From positions 1 through 23,909 of the forward strand of contig JAGCNK010000178.1 of the NCBI GenBank assembly GCA_017645985.1: DNA of 23,909 bases, written 5' to 3'. The DNA comes from Bacteroidales bacterium (GTDB lineage Bacteria > Bacteroidota > Bacteroidia > Bacteroidales > UBA3824). The position numbers and the translations under genes were made by a program. Below, in pieces: positions 16,501 through 23,909 of the stretch. The notes beneath the pieces are model-generated. The model did no database searches, had not been told where the DNA came from, and worked only from the letters and a program-made list of their open reading frames with translations. Each line of letters opens with the position of its first letter. The stretch's first letter is position 1.

Positions 16501-19500
16501 CACCTTTAGGATTGTCAACCACCATATTGAAAATACAGTTGTCCTTTGTAAAGTTGAGACCAGTAACCTCTTGCCAGTCGTCGCCATTGAAAACGAACTT
16601 GCTCTGACCAAGGTTGCCAGTGGTAAAATGTCCGTGCTGATAGTTCAAATCGCCTTTGAGCGAAATTACTGCATTAGCCTCGTTGTTCACATTGCCGTTG
16701 ATGGTAAAGTCGCCAAGAATCTGGACATTCATATTCGGGAATTTCTTAATCTCGCCATCGTCATTGCTCTGAATAATAAGGTTGTTTACCACTGGCATCT
16801 GTTTCAAGATAGAATATCCAGTGCCCTCAGAGCCGCCTCCGTAGTAATGCAAAGTACCGCCGTTAGCAGAATTAAATACGTCGTATACACCGGCGGGAAG
16901 GTCGCCCGTCTGAGATTTGAGCGTACCAGTGCCCAATACAGTGCCGAAATCGTTGTGCATCGAAAGTTCCTGGTCGAGCACTGCGCCCTCCTCTATGTAA
17001 ACCTTGCACTCTGTAACGCCGGTAGCACCGACACCCGCCATAGTCACATTATTGAAAATGTGCACCACTGCCTGCGAGGGGACAAAGTTGACAGGATTGC
17101 CCTGAACTCCATTAGAATACTCATACCATATTGGCGTAGTCCAATCAGCAGGATCACCATCAATTGTACCAACGGCGCAATATTCCGGCACACCGGCGGT
17201 AATATCACCTGGGGTAGAACTCATATATTTACCAGAAAGTCCGTCGGATGAAACATTAGAGAAACTGAAATTAAGTTCTCTTGCACCATTGTTCCAAACT
17301 CCACTACCGTCAAACTTTTTAAATTCATCGGTGGCATCGCAATGGAATACACCAACCATAGACGAAGGAACAGGTTCTGAATCACTGAACTTGAATTTCA
17401 AGTCGACATTAAATTTAGAAACATCCTCTGCCTTAACAGTCCAGAAATATCCATACGTACCGTCGCCTGCTTTACAGTTTGTCATTTCGTTAACTGGACG
17501 TATTGTAAGAGTAGCTCCGACATTTCCAGTTGTTGTTGGTTTAATCTTCACAGGAGTATACTTGTTGGTGGTACCGATTGGAATAAAGTACTCATTAGCA
17601 GAACCGTCGAGTATCTTGCGAACGCCGCCTGTGGCGTATGCGTCGGTAACCAGAATCATATTGGTGGCAGTAAATGTTTTTCTATCACCAGAACTATTCA
17701 TAAAATGTGCATCCTTGCCCATAGTTATTGTGCAAGTACCAATGTCGAAATTACCTTTGCTCAATTGGAATCTCTTAACTACGGAAAAACTATTGCCAGT
17801 AGGTAGTTTAACGCCATTTTCATTATCAATAACAATCTTGACGAAACTGCCGTTGCCATCAGATTTCAAAGTCTGCAACGAAGAGCCTTTGAAGATGAAT
17901 CCATCGGTAGAAGCATTAGAATAACCGACACAATCATAATAAGCATTGTTTACGACATTGCCCTTGGCGATGATACATTTGCCACTAAACGTTCCTTTAA
18001 GGAAATCAGCCTGATTATCGATGGTGATTGTGTTGGCAAAAGTAACTTTGTTGGTGGTATTTTTAACAAGATTGCAGAAAGTGATGTTGCCCTTGATAGA
18101 CTGGTCGGCTGTGCCACAAACGTAGGTGGTGTTATCTTCGTGGATGAAATTACCGAAGCAATCAGCATCACCTTTGAGATAAAGATTGAAACCGCCAGCA
18201 GAAAAATTGCTTGAAGATTCAATTGTTAGCTTACGGTTTACAGTGAGGTCGCCCATCATTTTGAGATACGATTCTCCAATAACCGAAAGACGAGGAATCT
18301 CAACCTTAGAAAGTATAGTTGTGGGATTAGTCTTTCCAGCATCTAAAATAATTTCGGCGTCCTGATCGATATTGCAAATGTTAGGATTGATATTGATGTC
18401 GGGAACTCCACTTCCATTAATATAATTCTTAATTACGAGTTTAGATTTGGGCGCCATAGTAAGCGAACTCATATTTACAAGGTCGAAAATGCCGCGAGTA
18501 TTTTTCACAATAGTCTCATTGGTGCCGACATTTAGCACAGAATTAGCATCATTTAAAAACAAACTGATAGAACCACCGGCGGCAACAGGTGGACGGAACT
18601 GCGCGCCCACGTTCATAGTGGCATTACCGATGTGAAGTTCACAGGTGGCAGATTCGGTATACACGATTGATTGTCCTACATTCCATACCGAACCACCGTC
18701 TAACTTAAGACCTCCAGAAAGAGTCATACCAGTATTCAAAGTATACTGAGCCGCGCCTGAAGTTTCCAAAACTGCGTCAGCTTTAATTTCAAAATCATCA
18801 CCATCAGGACTCAACAAATAATTTCTGGAGGCTGTATTGTTATTAAGAACCAAACGACCGCTTGTCATAGTGATGGGTTTGAGTTTGCCATCACAACTAT
18901 CAGGTTCAGCAGATTTCAACGTAAAATCACGGTTGATGGTAAAGGATTTGCCTTTTTCTTTGTTCATAACGATTTTCCAGAAATTGAGAGTGGCTTTTGT
19001 CTTGTTTGAATACCCATAATCCGACTCGTCAAGTACACCATCAATATTGCCGTTCAATTCCAAAACAACACCTGTATAGGCAGAATTTTCAGTACGATGG
19101 TACAATTTTAAGAATTTGTTGCTACCTGTACCAGTGATAATACTATCACCAACAATAAGACGGTGCTCCAAAAGTTTGTTGCCACAAACACCATCAATGC
19201 AAATTTGACGTACATAATTATTATAAGAACCTGAGTTGCCATTAGTAGCTTTAAACGAGAGATTGCGTTTTACAATCAGATTGTGAGGATTGCCAGATGC
19301 ATTGAAAACAATTGACGCACCCTCAAAATCACCGATATATAAATCACGACCAACTGTAATATCTTCGTTCGCAATATTTGAAGAGAAAACAAGTTGAATA
19401 GAACCACGCATATTCAAATCGAAATTGACATTCACAGGACAGCCAAACTTAAACGAACCTTTTTGACTATGACCCTCGAGAGCTAAATTTGGAATTTCTT

Positions 19501-22500
19501 CATAAGTGTTCAGACCATTAATAACAGAAGATGTCTTGTACATAATCCAAGAATGTTCGTTCTTAGCAAAATCTGACATATCATCTATTAGTAGTTTATC
19601 CTTCTTAGTGTCGGTAATAAACTGACAAATAACACCTTCACCTCTAACTATACCTGCAATAACCTGACATCCATCTGATACCTGTACACGCGGAGTATGC
19701 TCCAAGTCATCTATGAGATAGTTATATTTGTCTGAAGGAGTAGTCATTGGATCGCCATCAACAAAAACAATCTGTCCAACCTTAAATGGTTTATTTTTAT
19801 CATCAACATCTACTCGATTGATATAAATATACACAATGTCGTGGTCAGAAGGTTTATCAGTATCTGTATTAGTAGTAGTTGATAATTCTCCGTTCTCATT
19901 AATCTTGACCCAAAGGCCAGCTTTATACCATTTAATATAGTCGCCTTGAAACTTAAATTCGTCTTTTGAAGGAACAAGAGCTGGATTAGTTCTCCACATA
20001 GTGATATTATAATCAACATTCTGCGCACAAGTAAAATCTCCTGATATTAATCCGAAATTGGCGTTTTTAAAAGAAAATGTTTTGCTGCCATCAACAGGGA
20101 TTTCTGATTGTTTCCATCCTTTTAATGCAACAAGACCTGCCGCAAGATATTCAGTTGAAATTGTAGTGTAATTGGTAAAATTGTACTGAACCGAACCATT
20201 GGGCACTTCGTCGAAACCGTTCTGAAAAACTGTCCAAAAACGCTTCATATTAGCGTCAGAACGCAAGTTAGGATGCGATTTACCAACAGCATTAATCTGA
20301 ACAGAGCCTGTATAGTTCTGTGGCAGCATATTGCGATCTACAACTATCTGAGCAGGGGTGTATTTGTTACCAAGAGAAGGTTGGTAGTCACCGATAGGAT
20401 AATTGATGGTTGTTTTATCCTCACCTTTAGTCAGAGTAAAATGCAAGCATAATCCACCGCTAACCTTTCCATTATTCAGGAAGAATTTATTAGCTCCATC
20501 ACCACTCAATGTTCCATGAACCTCAAAAAGATAGCCGTTGAGTTCTACAAGTTGAGACGAGGTTTCGTCAAACACAAAGTTCTGGGTGATAACAGGACCT
20601 TTAAGAATAAGGTTTTTCTTACCTGCATAATGGAGGTTTCCAAAACAGCAGGGATTGTGCAACGGACTTGTAAGTATATGGTTGTCGTCGATATTCTCAA
20701 GTATGATATAGCCTGTGGTGCTGCTGATACCGCCATTCGAAATGCTGATATTGTTGGTAACATTAATATCAAAACCAGCGTTAACAAGTTCGCCGCCAGT
20801 AATAGTGAGGTTTTTTAAAACCTTGAAACCTTTATTTGTTGTAACAGTGGCGGTTGGCGATGATTTGCATATTGTCAGATTTGTAAATGTGAAATTATCG
20901 GGCAGAGTCAATTCTGTATTGCCGTCGCCATTGAAATATGTGGTGTTGTTGGTGCATTGAAAAGAACCGGCGCAATTAAGGTTGCCAGCCACATACACAT
21001 CGGCGTCGTTGTATACAATAGAGCAATTTTCACCAATGGTAAGATTGCCGGTAACTGTGAGCGGGTATCCCGGCTCAGGTTTCACCGACATAGCATGGTC
21101 GCTCACGATGGTCAGCGACGGAAAAGCGGCAGTACTCCAAAGCACAACTTCTTTGCCGACTGTGGATTTCAAAACCACTTCTCCCCCATTCACACTGCAG
21201 TTGGCACTCGACGAAAGTATCTTTAATCCACCGTGATTGATGGTCAGCACACCGCCTTTCATAAGGAATCCGCTGTTGGCATTATCGAGTCGGAAACACA
21301 TTTTTTGATCGTACTCATTGTCAACCAATACGTTGCCGCCAATCTGGTAATAGCTGCCATAATCATCGTCATCGCTGCCGTTTTTGATGTAGGCCGCTTT
21401 CAACTTGCCGCCGTCCACCTCCAAGATACCAGACTTTTTGAGTGTGATACCGTCGGTATTGTCCATCGCGTTTACCACGCCGGTGTAGGCCACCTGAAGC
21501 TTGCCTTCCACAAAGATAGCGTTCTTAATCGCAATAGAGTCGTTGAGAATACCCGCCTTTACGTATATGGTAGAATTGGCGGGAATGGTGAATTTCTGCT
21601 TGTTGAGAAACGGAATCACAATGTTGGAACCAATCTCCAATGTGCCGCCGTTGAGTATCAGGTTGTTGTCGCCATCGTATTCGGCTGGTCCGTAGAGATG
21701 AAAGTTCTGCTTGTTGTATGCAGTAAAACGCAATATGTAGTCGTCGCTTGTGCCTTTTTCCATATAGATGGCATAAAAGTTCGTGGTATTATTGCAACTC
21801 ACTGTCTGATTGTGCGTTGTGCTATTAAAATGCACATTTACATGGTCAGTTTTGTCTTTCTCGTCGAGATAAATAGTGCGGTTGGTAAACTTAACCGTGC
21901 CGTCGTTGCGAAGATCTCCGCCGATATATAGGTCGAAAACCTCAGAAGCGGCGTCAACCGACACCGAGCAACTATTGTTTACTTGAAAATCGCCTTTGAC
22001 ATGGACCTGATTGAGGGTGTTTTCGGATTTAAAAATCAGAGAGCCGCCGCTAACTACCGACAGGTTGCCGTCGATATTGATGTTGCCGGCAAATGTAACG
22101 GTGGAGTTGTTGATTTCGAGATTCGAGTATCTGTAACCCGATGTGAGCGAAACTGTAGCACCTTGAAACACTGTAGTGCCGCCGTCTTCCACAAACTTAT
22201 TGTTGTGCACATCAGGATAGTTTTCCATATGTAGCACGATACGTCCGTCGCCTTCGATTGTATTAAGAACCTTGTGGCCGGTTTTGCCGTTGAGCACCAG
22301 CTCGCCGTTGAGCTTAAGGTTCAAACACTCAATCGTGTAATCTTCGTCGGGCACGGTGATAGATGCGCCAGGTATGATGAACACATTGGTGTTGGCATCG
22401 GGAGTAAGTTCACCAGGATTGATAAAATTGATTCCAGACGGGTCGGTAGTCCATGAGTTAAAATCCGTCCACTTGCCAGAGCGATGACTGTAAAGGTTAA

Positions 22501-22588
22501 TTGGGTCGTCATCTGCTGCAAAACAATTGGCAAAAGTTGTCAAAATAATCCATATTGTAAAAATAGTTCTCATTTTATTATATATCAT
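13544..22588 (-). CDS. Giant (3014-residue) modular secreted protein with type A T9SS sorting domain
   Basis: A signal peptide covers residues 1-25; a second ATG at residue 6 (22573) would also give one. Long beta-strand, T/N/G-rich repeats of parallel beta-helix type fill most of the chain. Four lead-in modules begin with a W-x(n)-W element and a V/I-x-I strand (about residues 36-105, 865-1000, 1815-1880 and 2245-2320). The first three stretches each end in a [FIY]-P-[IV]-G...Y-[TG]-P-[AVL] plus F-W module (about 728, 1668 and 2093). Then come a G-W-N-F-I-A-N-P-Y domain (about 2487), a cadherin-like/putative Ig domain (2731-2833), an acidic Pro-rich linker, and a type A sorting tail from ~2935 (VYPVPSHG ... 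GVYLIRL). T9SS export to the surface or medium is inferred. An adhesin or matrix role is likely but the ligand is unknown. No catalytic motif is seen. No convincing promoter is seen upstream. Confidence 0.9.
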   Translation of the reverse strand: MIYNKMRTIFTIWIILTTFANCFAADDDPINLYSHRSGKWTDFNSWTTDPSGINFINPGELTPDANTNVFIIPGASITVPDEDYTIECLNLKLNGELVLNGKTGHKVLNTIEGDGRIVLHMENYPDVHNNKFVEDGGTTVFQGATVSLTSGYRYSNLEINNSTVTFAGNINIDGNLSVVSGGSLIFKSENTLNQVHVKGDFQVNNSCSVSVDAASEVFDLYIGGDLRNDGTVKFTNRTIYLDEKDKTDHVNVHFNSTTHNQTVSCNNTTNFYAIYMEKGTSDDYILRFTAYNKQNFHLYGPAEYDGDNNLILNGGTLEIGSNIVIPFLNKQKFTIPANSTIYVKAGILNDSIAIKNAIFVEGKLQVAYTGVVNAMDNTDGITLKKSGILEVDGGKLKAAYIKNGSDDDDYGSYYQIGGNVLVDNEYDQKMCFRLDNANSGFLMKGGVLTINHGGLKILSSSANCSVNGGEVVLKSTVGKEVVLWSTAAFPSLTIVSDHAMSVKPEPGYPLTVTGNLTIGENCSIVYNDADVYVAGNLNCAGSFQCTNNTTYFNGDGNTELTLPDNFTFTNLTICKSSPTATVTTNKGFKVLKNLTITGGELVNAGFDINVTNNISISNGGISSTTGYIILENIDDNHILTSPLHNPCCFGNLHYAGKKNLILKGPVITQNFVFDETSSQLVELNGYLFEVHGTLSGDGANKFFLNNGKVSGGLCLHFTLTKGEDKTTINYPIGDYQPSLGNKYTPAQIVVDRNMLPQNYTGSVQINAVGKSHPNLRSDANMKRFWTVFQNGFDEVPNGSVQYNFTNYTTISTEYLAAGLVALKGWKQSEIPVDGSKTFSFKNANFGLISGDFTCAQNVDYNITMWRTNPALVPSKDEFKFQGDYIKWYKAGLWVKINENGELSTTTNTDTDKPSDHDIVYIYINRVDVDDKNKPFKVGQIVFVDGDPMTTPSDKYNYLIDDLEHTPRVQVSDGCQVIAGIVRGEGVICQFITDTKKDKLLIDDMSDFAKNEHSWIMYKTSSVINGLNTYEEIPNLALEGHSQKGSFKFGCPVNVNFDLNMRGSIQLVFSSNIANEDITVGRDLYIGDFEGASIVFNASGNPHNLIVKRNLSFKATNGNSGSYNNYVRQICIDGVCGNKLLEHRLIVGDSIITGTGSNKFLKLYHRTENSAYTGVVLELNGNIDGVLDESDYGYSNKTKATLNFWKIVMNKEKGKSFTINRDFTLKSAEPDSCDGKLKPITMTSGRLVLNNNTASRNYLLSPDGDDFEIKADAVLETSGAAQYTLNTGMTLSGGLKLDGGSVWNVGQSIVYTESATCELHIGNATMNVGAQFRPPVAAGGSISLFLNDANSVLNVGTNETIVKNTRGIFDLVNMSSLTMAPKSKLVIKNYINGSGVPDININPNICNIDQDAEIILDAGKTNPTTILSKVEIPRLSVIGESYLKMMGDLTVNRKLTIESSSNFSAGGFNLYLKGDADCFGNFIHEDNTTYVCGTADQSIKGNITFCNLVKNTTNKVTFANTITIDNQADFLKGTFSGKCIIAKGNVVNNAYYDCVGYSNASTDGFIFKGSSLQTLKSDGNGSFVKIVIDNENGVKLPTGNSFSVVKRFQLSKGNFDIGTCTITMGKDAHFMNSSGDRKTFTATNMILVTDAYATGGVRKILDGSANEYFIPIGTTNKYTPVKIKPTTTGNVGATLTIRPVNEMTNCKAGDGTYGYFWTVKAEDVSKFNVDLKFKFSDSEPVPSSMVGVFHCDATDEFKKFDGSGVWNNGARELNFSFSNVSSDGLSGKYMSSTPGDITAGVPEYCAVGTIDGDPADWTTPIWYEYSNGVQGNPVNFVPSQAVVHIFNNVTMAGVGATGVTECKVYIEEGAVLDQELSMHNDFGTVLGTGTLKSQTGDLPAGVYDVFNSANGGTLHYYGGGSEGTGYSILKQMPVVNNLIIQSNDDGEIKKFPNMNVQILGDFTINGNVNNEANAVISLKGDLNYQHGHFTTGNLGQSKFVFNGDDWQEVTGLNFTKDNCIFNMVVDNPKGVHLYNDVFVHNTIEFVQGVINPCDENGLLTLDNPEENSVIGFGQTSYVDGPFRKRINNGESYTFPVGNTNGDLRYGPLTIQSTSTTGSVYWTVQYFYDSPYCWDQYSSDLFSVSTNEFWSIYGDESGYKAQILTRWDGRSPIKNQQLNVQDLRQVHFNREAGENKDKWVISGSNAVETGEGGYVESDEIMTITSDKAAPDLFSFGFQTTWPYSWGGDNSSDWYDKENWVIGFVPTKRTDIKIGGNPLHWPEISENKDSAICHDLTLCDGGKLSVATGGRLTVFGDVDVSSDSRLTLKAATKAADDNRSIAPTGSLVYNGAFNGKLTFQRFVRCWEYERMCVPVTGYNGDVSNFLYGAFIYKYREDQNLDDTDTYSYKDNESESSNPAILANGWVKLDKPDPTNLTTPYRYLSSPQLKAHALSFTGTPLANAATQSVVVPVQFTANDVLDAEGYKADMLDGWNFIANPYVSAFDANKLEFNNVDAVIYLHNSIDNVPVAYAVGPGVQVGAVTDDNCRYIAAGQSFFVHATKDVLTQGGNVTFPPESRCHGKSYTQIKSGNQDAKPEMEKLVFLTSGKGKQYQSVVYFADGATEGIDSRFDAYMQEANIKKMLSFYSFGSEHKVPLVANGLPSSVKDGGEIRLGYTAVNSGKYTLSVTVNTVKDVIVYLQDTKNGTITPISEGYSCTVDVEAGTNNSRFKLLFKPNHAPEAVVSVADTKAAYDEKFELALGTDLFVDNDPSDYIASVDVTSLDGSALPAWLSYDYQTGTFSGQPAASDEGVYNIAITATDSHGAKSAPLTFTIKIASKSNSQTTPDVNNFDDLNTVEDPVTPIIINPNPARVEPLEPNFLDVTLPEVVDVSDFNVSQSDGQDNVSDPLYDNMLPLVDEPTVNEEEVMYPVLDQDLYDDWDVKVYPVPSHGPVSVEFSALTQESTTVQMTLVTVSGKVLMTKTLNCSSLMFDLTGRSGVYLIRLATPSRTVTKRIIIQ

Positions 22589-22709
22589 TAAATAAGGTTG
22601 CTACATTATTGATTTCATCTATATTTATACGTAAAAAAACCACTAAGGTTAGCGCAAAACGGCATTTCGTTTATTTCGCACACCTTATATATATAATAAA
22701 AAAAAATAA

Positions 22710-22717
22710 TACCTTTG
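22710..22717 (+). promoter_or_regulatory. Promoter -7 element of the ABC ATPase gene
   Basis: TACCTTTG is an exact match to TAnnTTTG, 21 bases before the ATG at 22739; the -33 region is only TA-rich. The leader would be about 15 bases. The rest of 22589-22709 is AT-rich and shows nothing recognisable, including no clear promoter for the minus-strand gene that starts at 22588. Confidence 0.6.
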
Positions 22718-22738
22718 TAAATCAATAACCAAAACGAT

Positions 22739-23443
22739 ATGGACGCCATACTCACCACCGAATCATTGTCGATAGGCTACAACCGCAAGCCGATAGTCAG
22801 CGGCATCAACCTGCAACTGCCAGGAGGATGCCTCACCGTGCTCACCGGCGAAAACGGCACAGGAAAGTCCACCCTGCTGAAAACATTCACCAAGATAATT
22901 AAGCCGGTTTCGGGCGAAATCTTCATTCAGGGGCGTGAGATAGGGTCGATACCGTCAAAGGAATTTTCAAAAATGGTGGCTGTGGTGCTTACCGACCGTC
23001 TTTCGAGCGAAAATTTTACAGCCTTGGAGGTGATTTCGTTCGGACGCAGCCCGTACACTGGATTTTTCGGACGGTTGTCAGCGGATGATTACTCTATTAT
23101 AAAAGGTGTGGCTGAGGAGATGAAAATAGAGCCGCTCCTACCCCAAAACTTTTACGAACTATCCGACGGACAAAAACAGAAAGTACTAATAGCCAAGGCG
23201 TTGGCACAAGAGGCGAAACTGATAATCTTAGACGAGCCCACTGCGTTTCTCGACTTCAAAGCCAAGGACGAGATTTTCGCCCTGCTGAAACGCATAGCCG
23301 AACAAAGAAACATAGCAGTGCTTGCCGCCTCGCACGACATATACCAGGCGGAACACTACGCCAATGATTTCTGGATAATTGACGGGGATGGTATAAAAAA
23401 TAGTAGAGACGTGCCCTGGCGCGTCTCTACAATTAAATCATAA
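22739..23443 (+). CDS. ABC transporter ATP-binding protein, iron-siderophore/cobalamin (FecE/BtuD) type
   Basis: This 234-residue ATPase couples ATP hydrolysis to uptake through a membrane permease. Visible motifs: Walker A GENGTGKST (37-45), signature LSDGQ (141-145, LSGGQ in most), Walker B LIILDEPT (161-168), D-loop FLD (170-172) and the switch histidine in ASHD (H199). At the Q-loop position the sequence is VVLTDR (82-87), without the usual glutamine. No permease or binding-protein gene is next to it; any partners would be elsewhere or downstream of another promoter. Length is slightly short for FecE/FhuC (about 255), and the last ~14 residues are encoded by a palindrome and look unrelated to the family's C-terminus. 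Siderophore versus cobalamin specificity cannot be read from the ATPase alone. Confidence 0.9.
   Translation: MDAILTTESLSIGYNRKPIVSGINLQLPGGCLTVLTGENGTGKSTLLKTFTKIIKPVSGEIFIQGREIGSIPSKEFSKMVAVVLTDRLSSENFTALEVISFGRSPYTGFFGRLSADDYSIIKGVAEEMKIEPLLPQNFYELSDGQKQKVLIAKALAQEAKLIILDEPTAFLDFKAKDEIFALLKRIAEQRNIAVLAASHDIYQAEHYANDFWIIDGDGIKNSRDVPWRVSTIKS
23403..23430. repeat. Near-perfect palindrome at the 3' end of the ABC ATPase gene
   Basis: GTAGAGACGTGC (23403-23414) and GCGCGTCTCTAC (23419-23430) form a 12-bp stem (one T.G pair) with a 4-base loop. It is inside the coding frame, ending 11 bases before the TAA codon. A T-run follows only ~15 bases later, so it may act as an imperfect terminator. From memory, GTAGAGACG...CGTCTCTAC palindromes recur as dispersed intergenic repeats in several bacterial genomes; I could not check that here. 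Confidence 0.7.
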
Positions 23444-23452
23444 TATTTTTTC

Positions 23453-23909
23453 CTATTTCACAGTAACGAATCCATCGTCGGTAATTTCAGGCTCGTTGTC
23501 GTAAATATCGGCGTGGGTTAAGTCTTTAATTACCTTAATAACACGTTTTTGCGAGTCGATATGCGGACCTTTGTTCGGGGGCTTGATCTGGTATGTGGGA
23601 ATAATCTGCGCAGAAATAAAGTTGCCAGTTTTTGCATCCATCTTAACGCGGAAAATAGGTGCGAGTCCGTTGACACCTTTTATATTAATATTGCTGTATG
23701 TGGCAAAGTTGCCCATAGAGTATGCTATAAACTTGCCTTTGTAAACCTCTATGGCGCGGGTAACGTGAGGACCGTGACCAAGAACAATATCAGCTCCGGC
23801 ATCTATCACTGTGTGGGCAAATTTGTATGGATTGCCACGGTTTTGACCCAAAAATGATTCATATTGACGTGTAACGTGCTGATAGTTTGCGCCTTCGGCA
23901 CCACCGTGA
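23453..23909 (-). CDS. CapA-like (PGA_cap) protein, C-terminal part (5' end beyond the window)
   Basis: The frame stays open to the last base of the window, so the true start lies outside; 151 codons plus the stop are visible. The sequence carries the C-terminal half of the CapA/PGA_cap metallophosphatase-like domain: HGGAEG near the right edge (likely a metal-ligand histidine), then GADIVLGHGPHV with two more histidines, and IAYSMGNF. The family includes CapA/PgsA of poly-gamma-glutamate synthesis, but many Bacteroidota members have no capsule cluster around them, and none is visible here. The stop is 9 bases from the end of the convergent ABC ATPase gene. The domain call is firm; the substrate is unknown. 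Confidence 0.88.
   Translation of the reverse strand, partial: HGGAEGANYQHVTRQYESFLGQNRGNPYKFAHTVIDAGADIVLGHGPHVTRAIEVYKGKFIAYSMGNFATYSNINIKGVNGLAPIFRVKMDAKTGNFISAQIIPTYQIKPPNKGPHIDSQKRVIKVIKDLTHADIYDNEPEITDDGFVTVK

Noticed and set aside
21233..21931. 232-codon plus-strand open frame opposite the 5' part of the giant gene
   Set aside because: It is a shadow frame in a region where the minus strand encodes continuous beta-repeat protein.

Overview
The window reads as a Bacteroidota (probably Bacteroidales) chromosome fragment. The evidence is two large secreted proteins ending in type IX secretion (T9SS) sorting-type domains, a BspA-like LRR surface protein, promoters of the TTTG-N19-21-TAnnTTTG type, and start regions that are A-rich and lack Shine-Dalgarno sequences. 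I see no tRNA, rRNA, CRISPR array, transposase or phage gene. I cannot name the genus.

Layout. 1-4128 (+) is the 3' part of a giant LRR_5/GLUG surface protein cut by the left window edge. 4220-4828 (-) is a small cytosolic protein built from a repeated fold and not recognised. 4987-7458 (-) is a two-gene operon of a glycerolipid-type acyltransferase followed by a phenylacetate-CoA ligase-like enzyme, with a promoter at about 7510-7540 and a strong intrinsic terminator at 4936-4966. 7552-12060 (-) is a three-gene operon: a small membrane protein, a secreted protein with a caspase-like domain whose two catalytic positions are substituted, and a patatin phospholipase with a C-terminal outer-membrane barrel. 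A promoter lies at 12080-12111, and the last two genes overlap by ATGA. 12224-13525 (+) is an exported TPR protein read divergently from that operon. 13544-22588 (-) is a 3014-residue modular secreted protein with a T9SS tail. 22739-23443 (+) is an ABC ATPase of the iron-siderophore/cobalamin type. 23453-23909 (-) is the C-terminal part of a CapA-like protein cut by the right edge.

Most of the window serves the cell envelope: two T9SS cargo proteins, an outer-membrane phospholipase, an exported TPR protein, a lipid acyltransferase, a metal-chelate uptake ATPase and a CapA-like protein. The observations that most deserve follow-up are the degenerate caspase co-transcribed with the patatin-barrel protein, the fourfold-repeat small protein, the multi-module 3014-residue protein with an AT-richer middle, and two perfect or near-perfect hairpins lying inside the last codons of genes. 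Gene-free stretches are all shorter than 300 bases; the longest (12061-12223, 4829-4986 and 22589-22738) hold promoters, a terminator or nothing recognisable, as noted in the entries.
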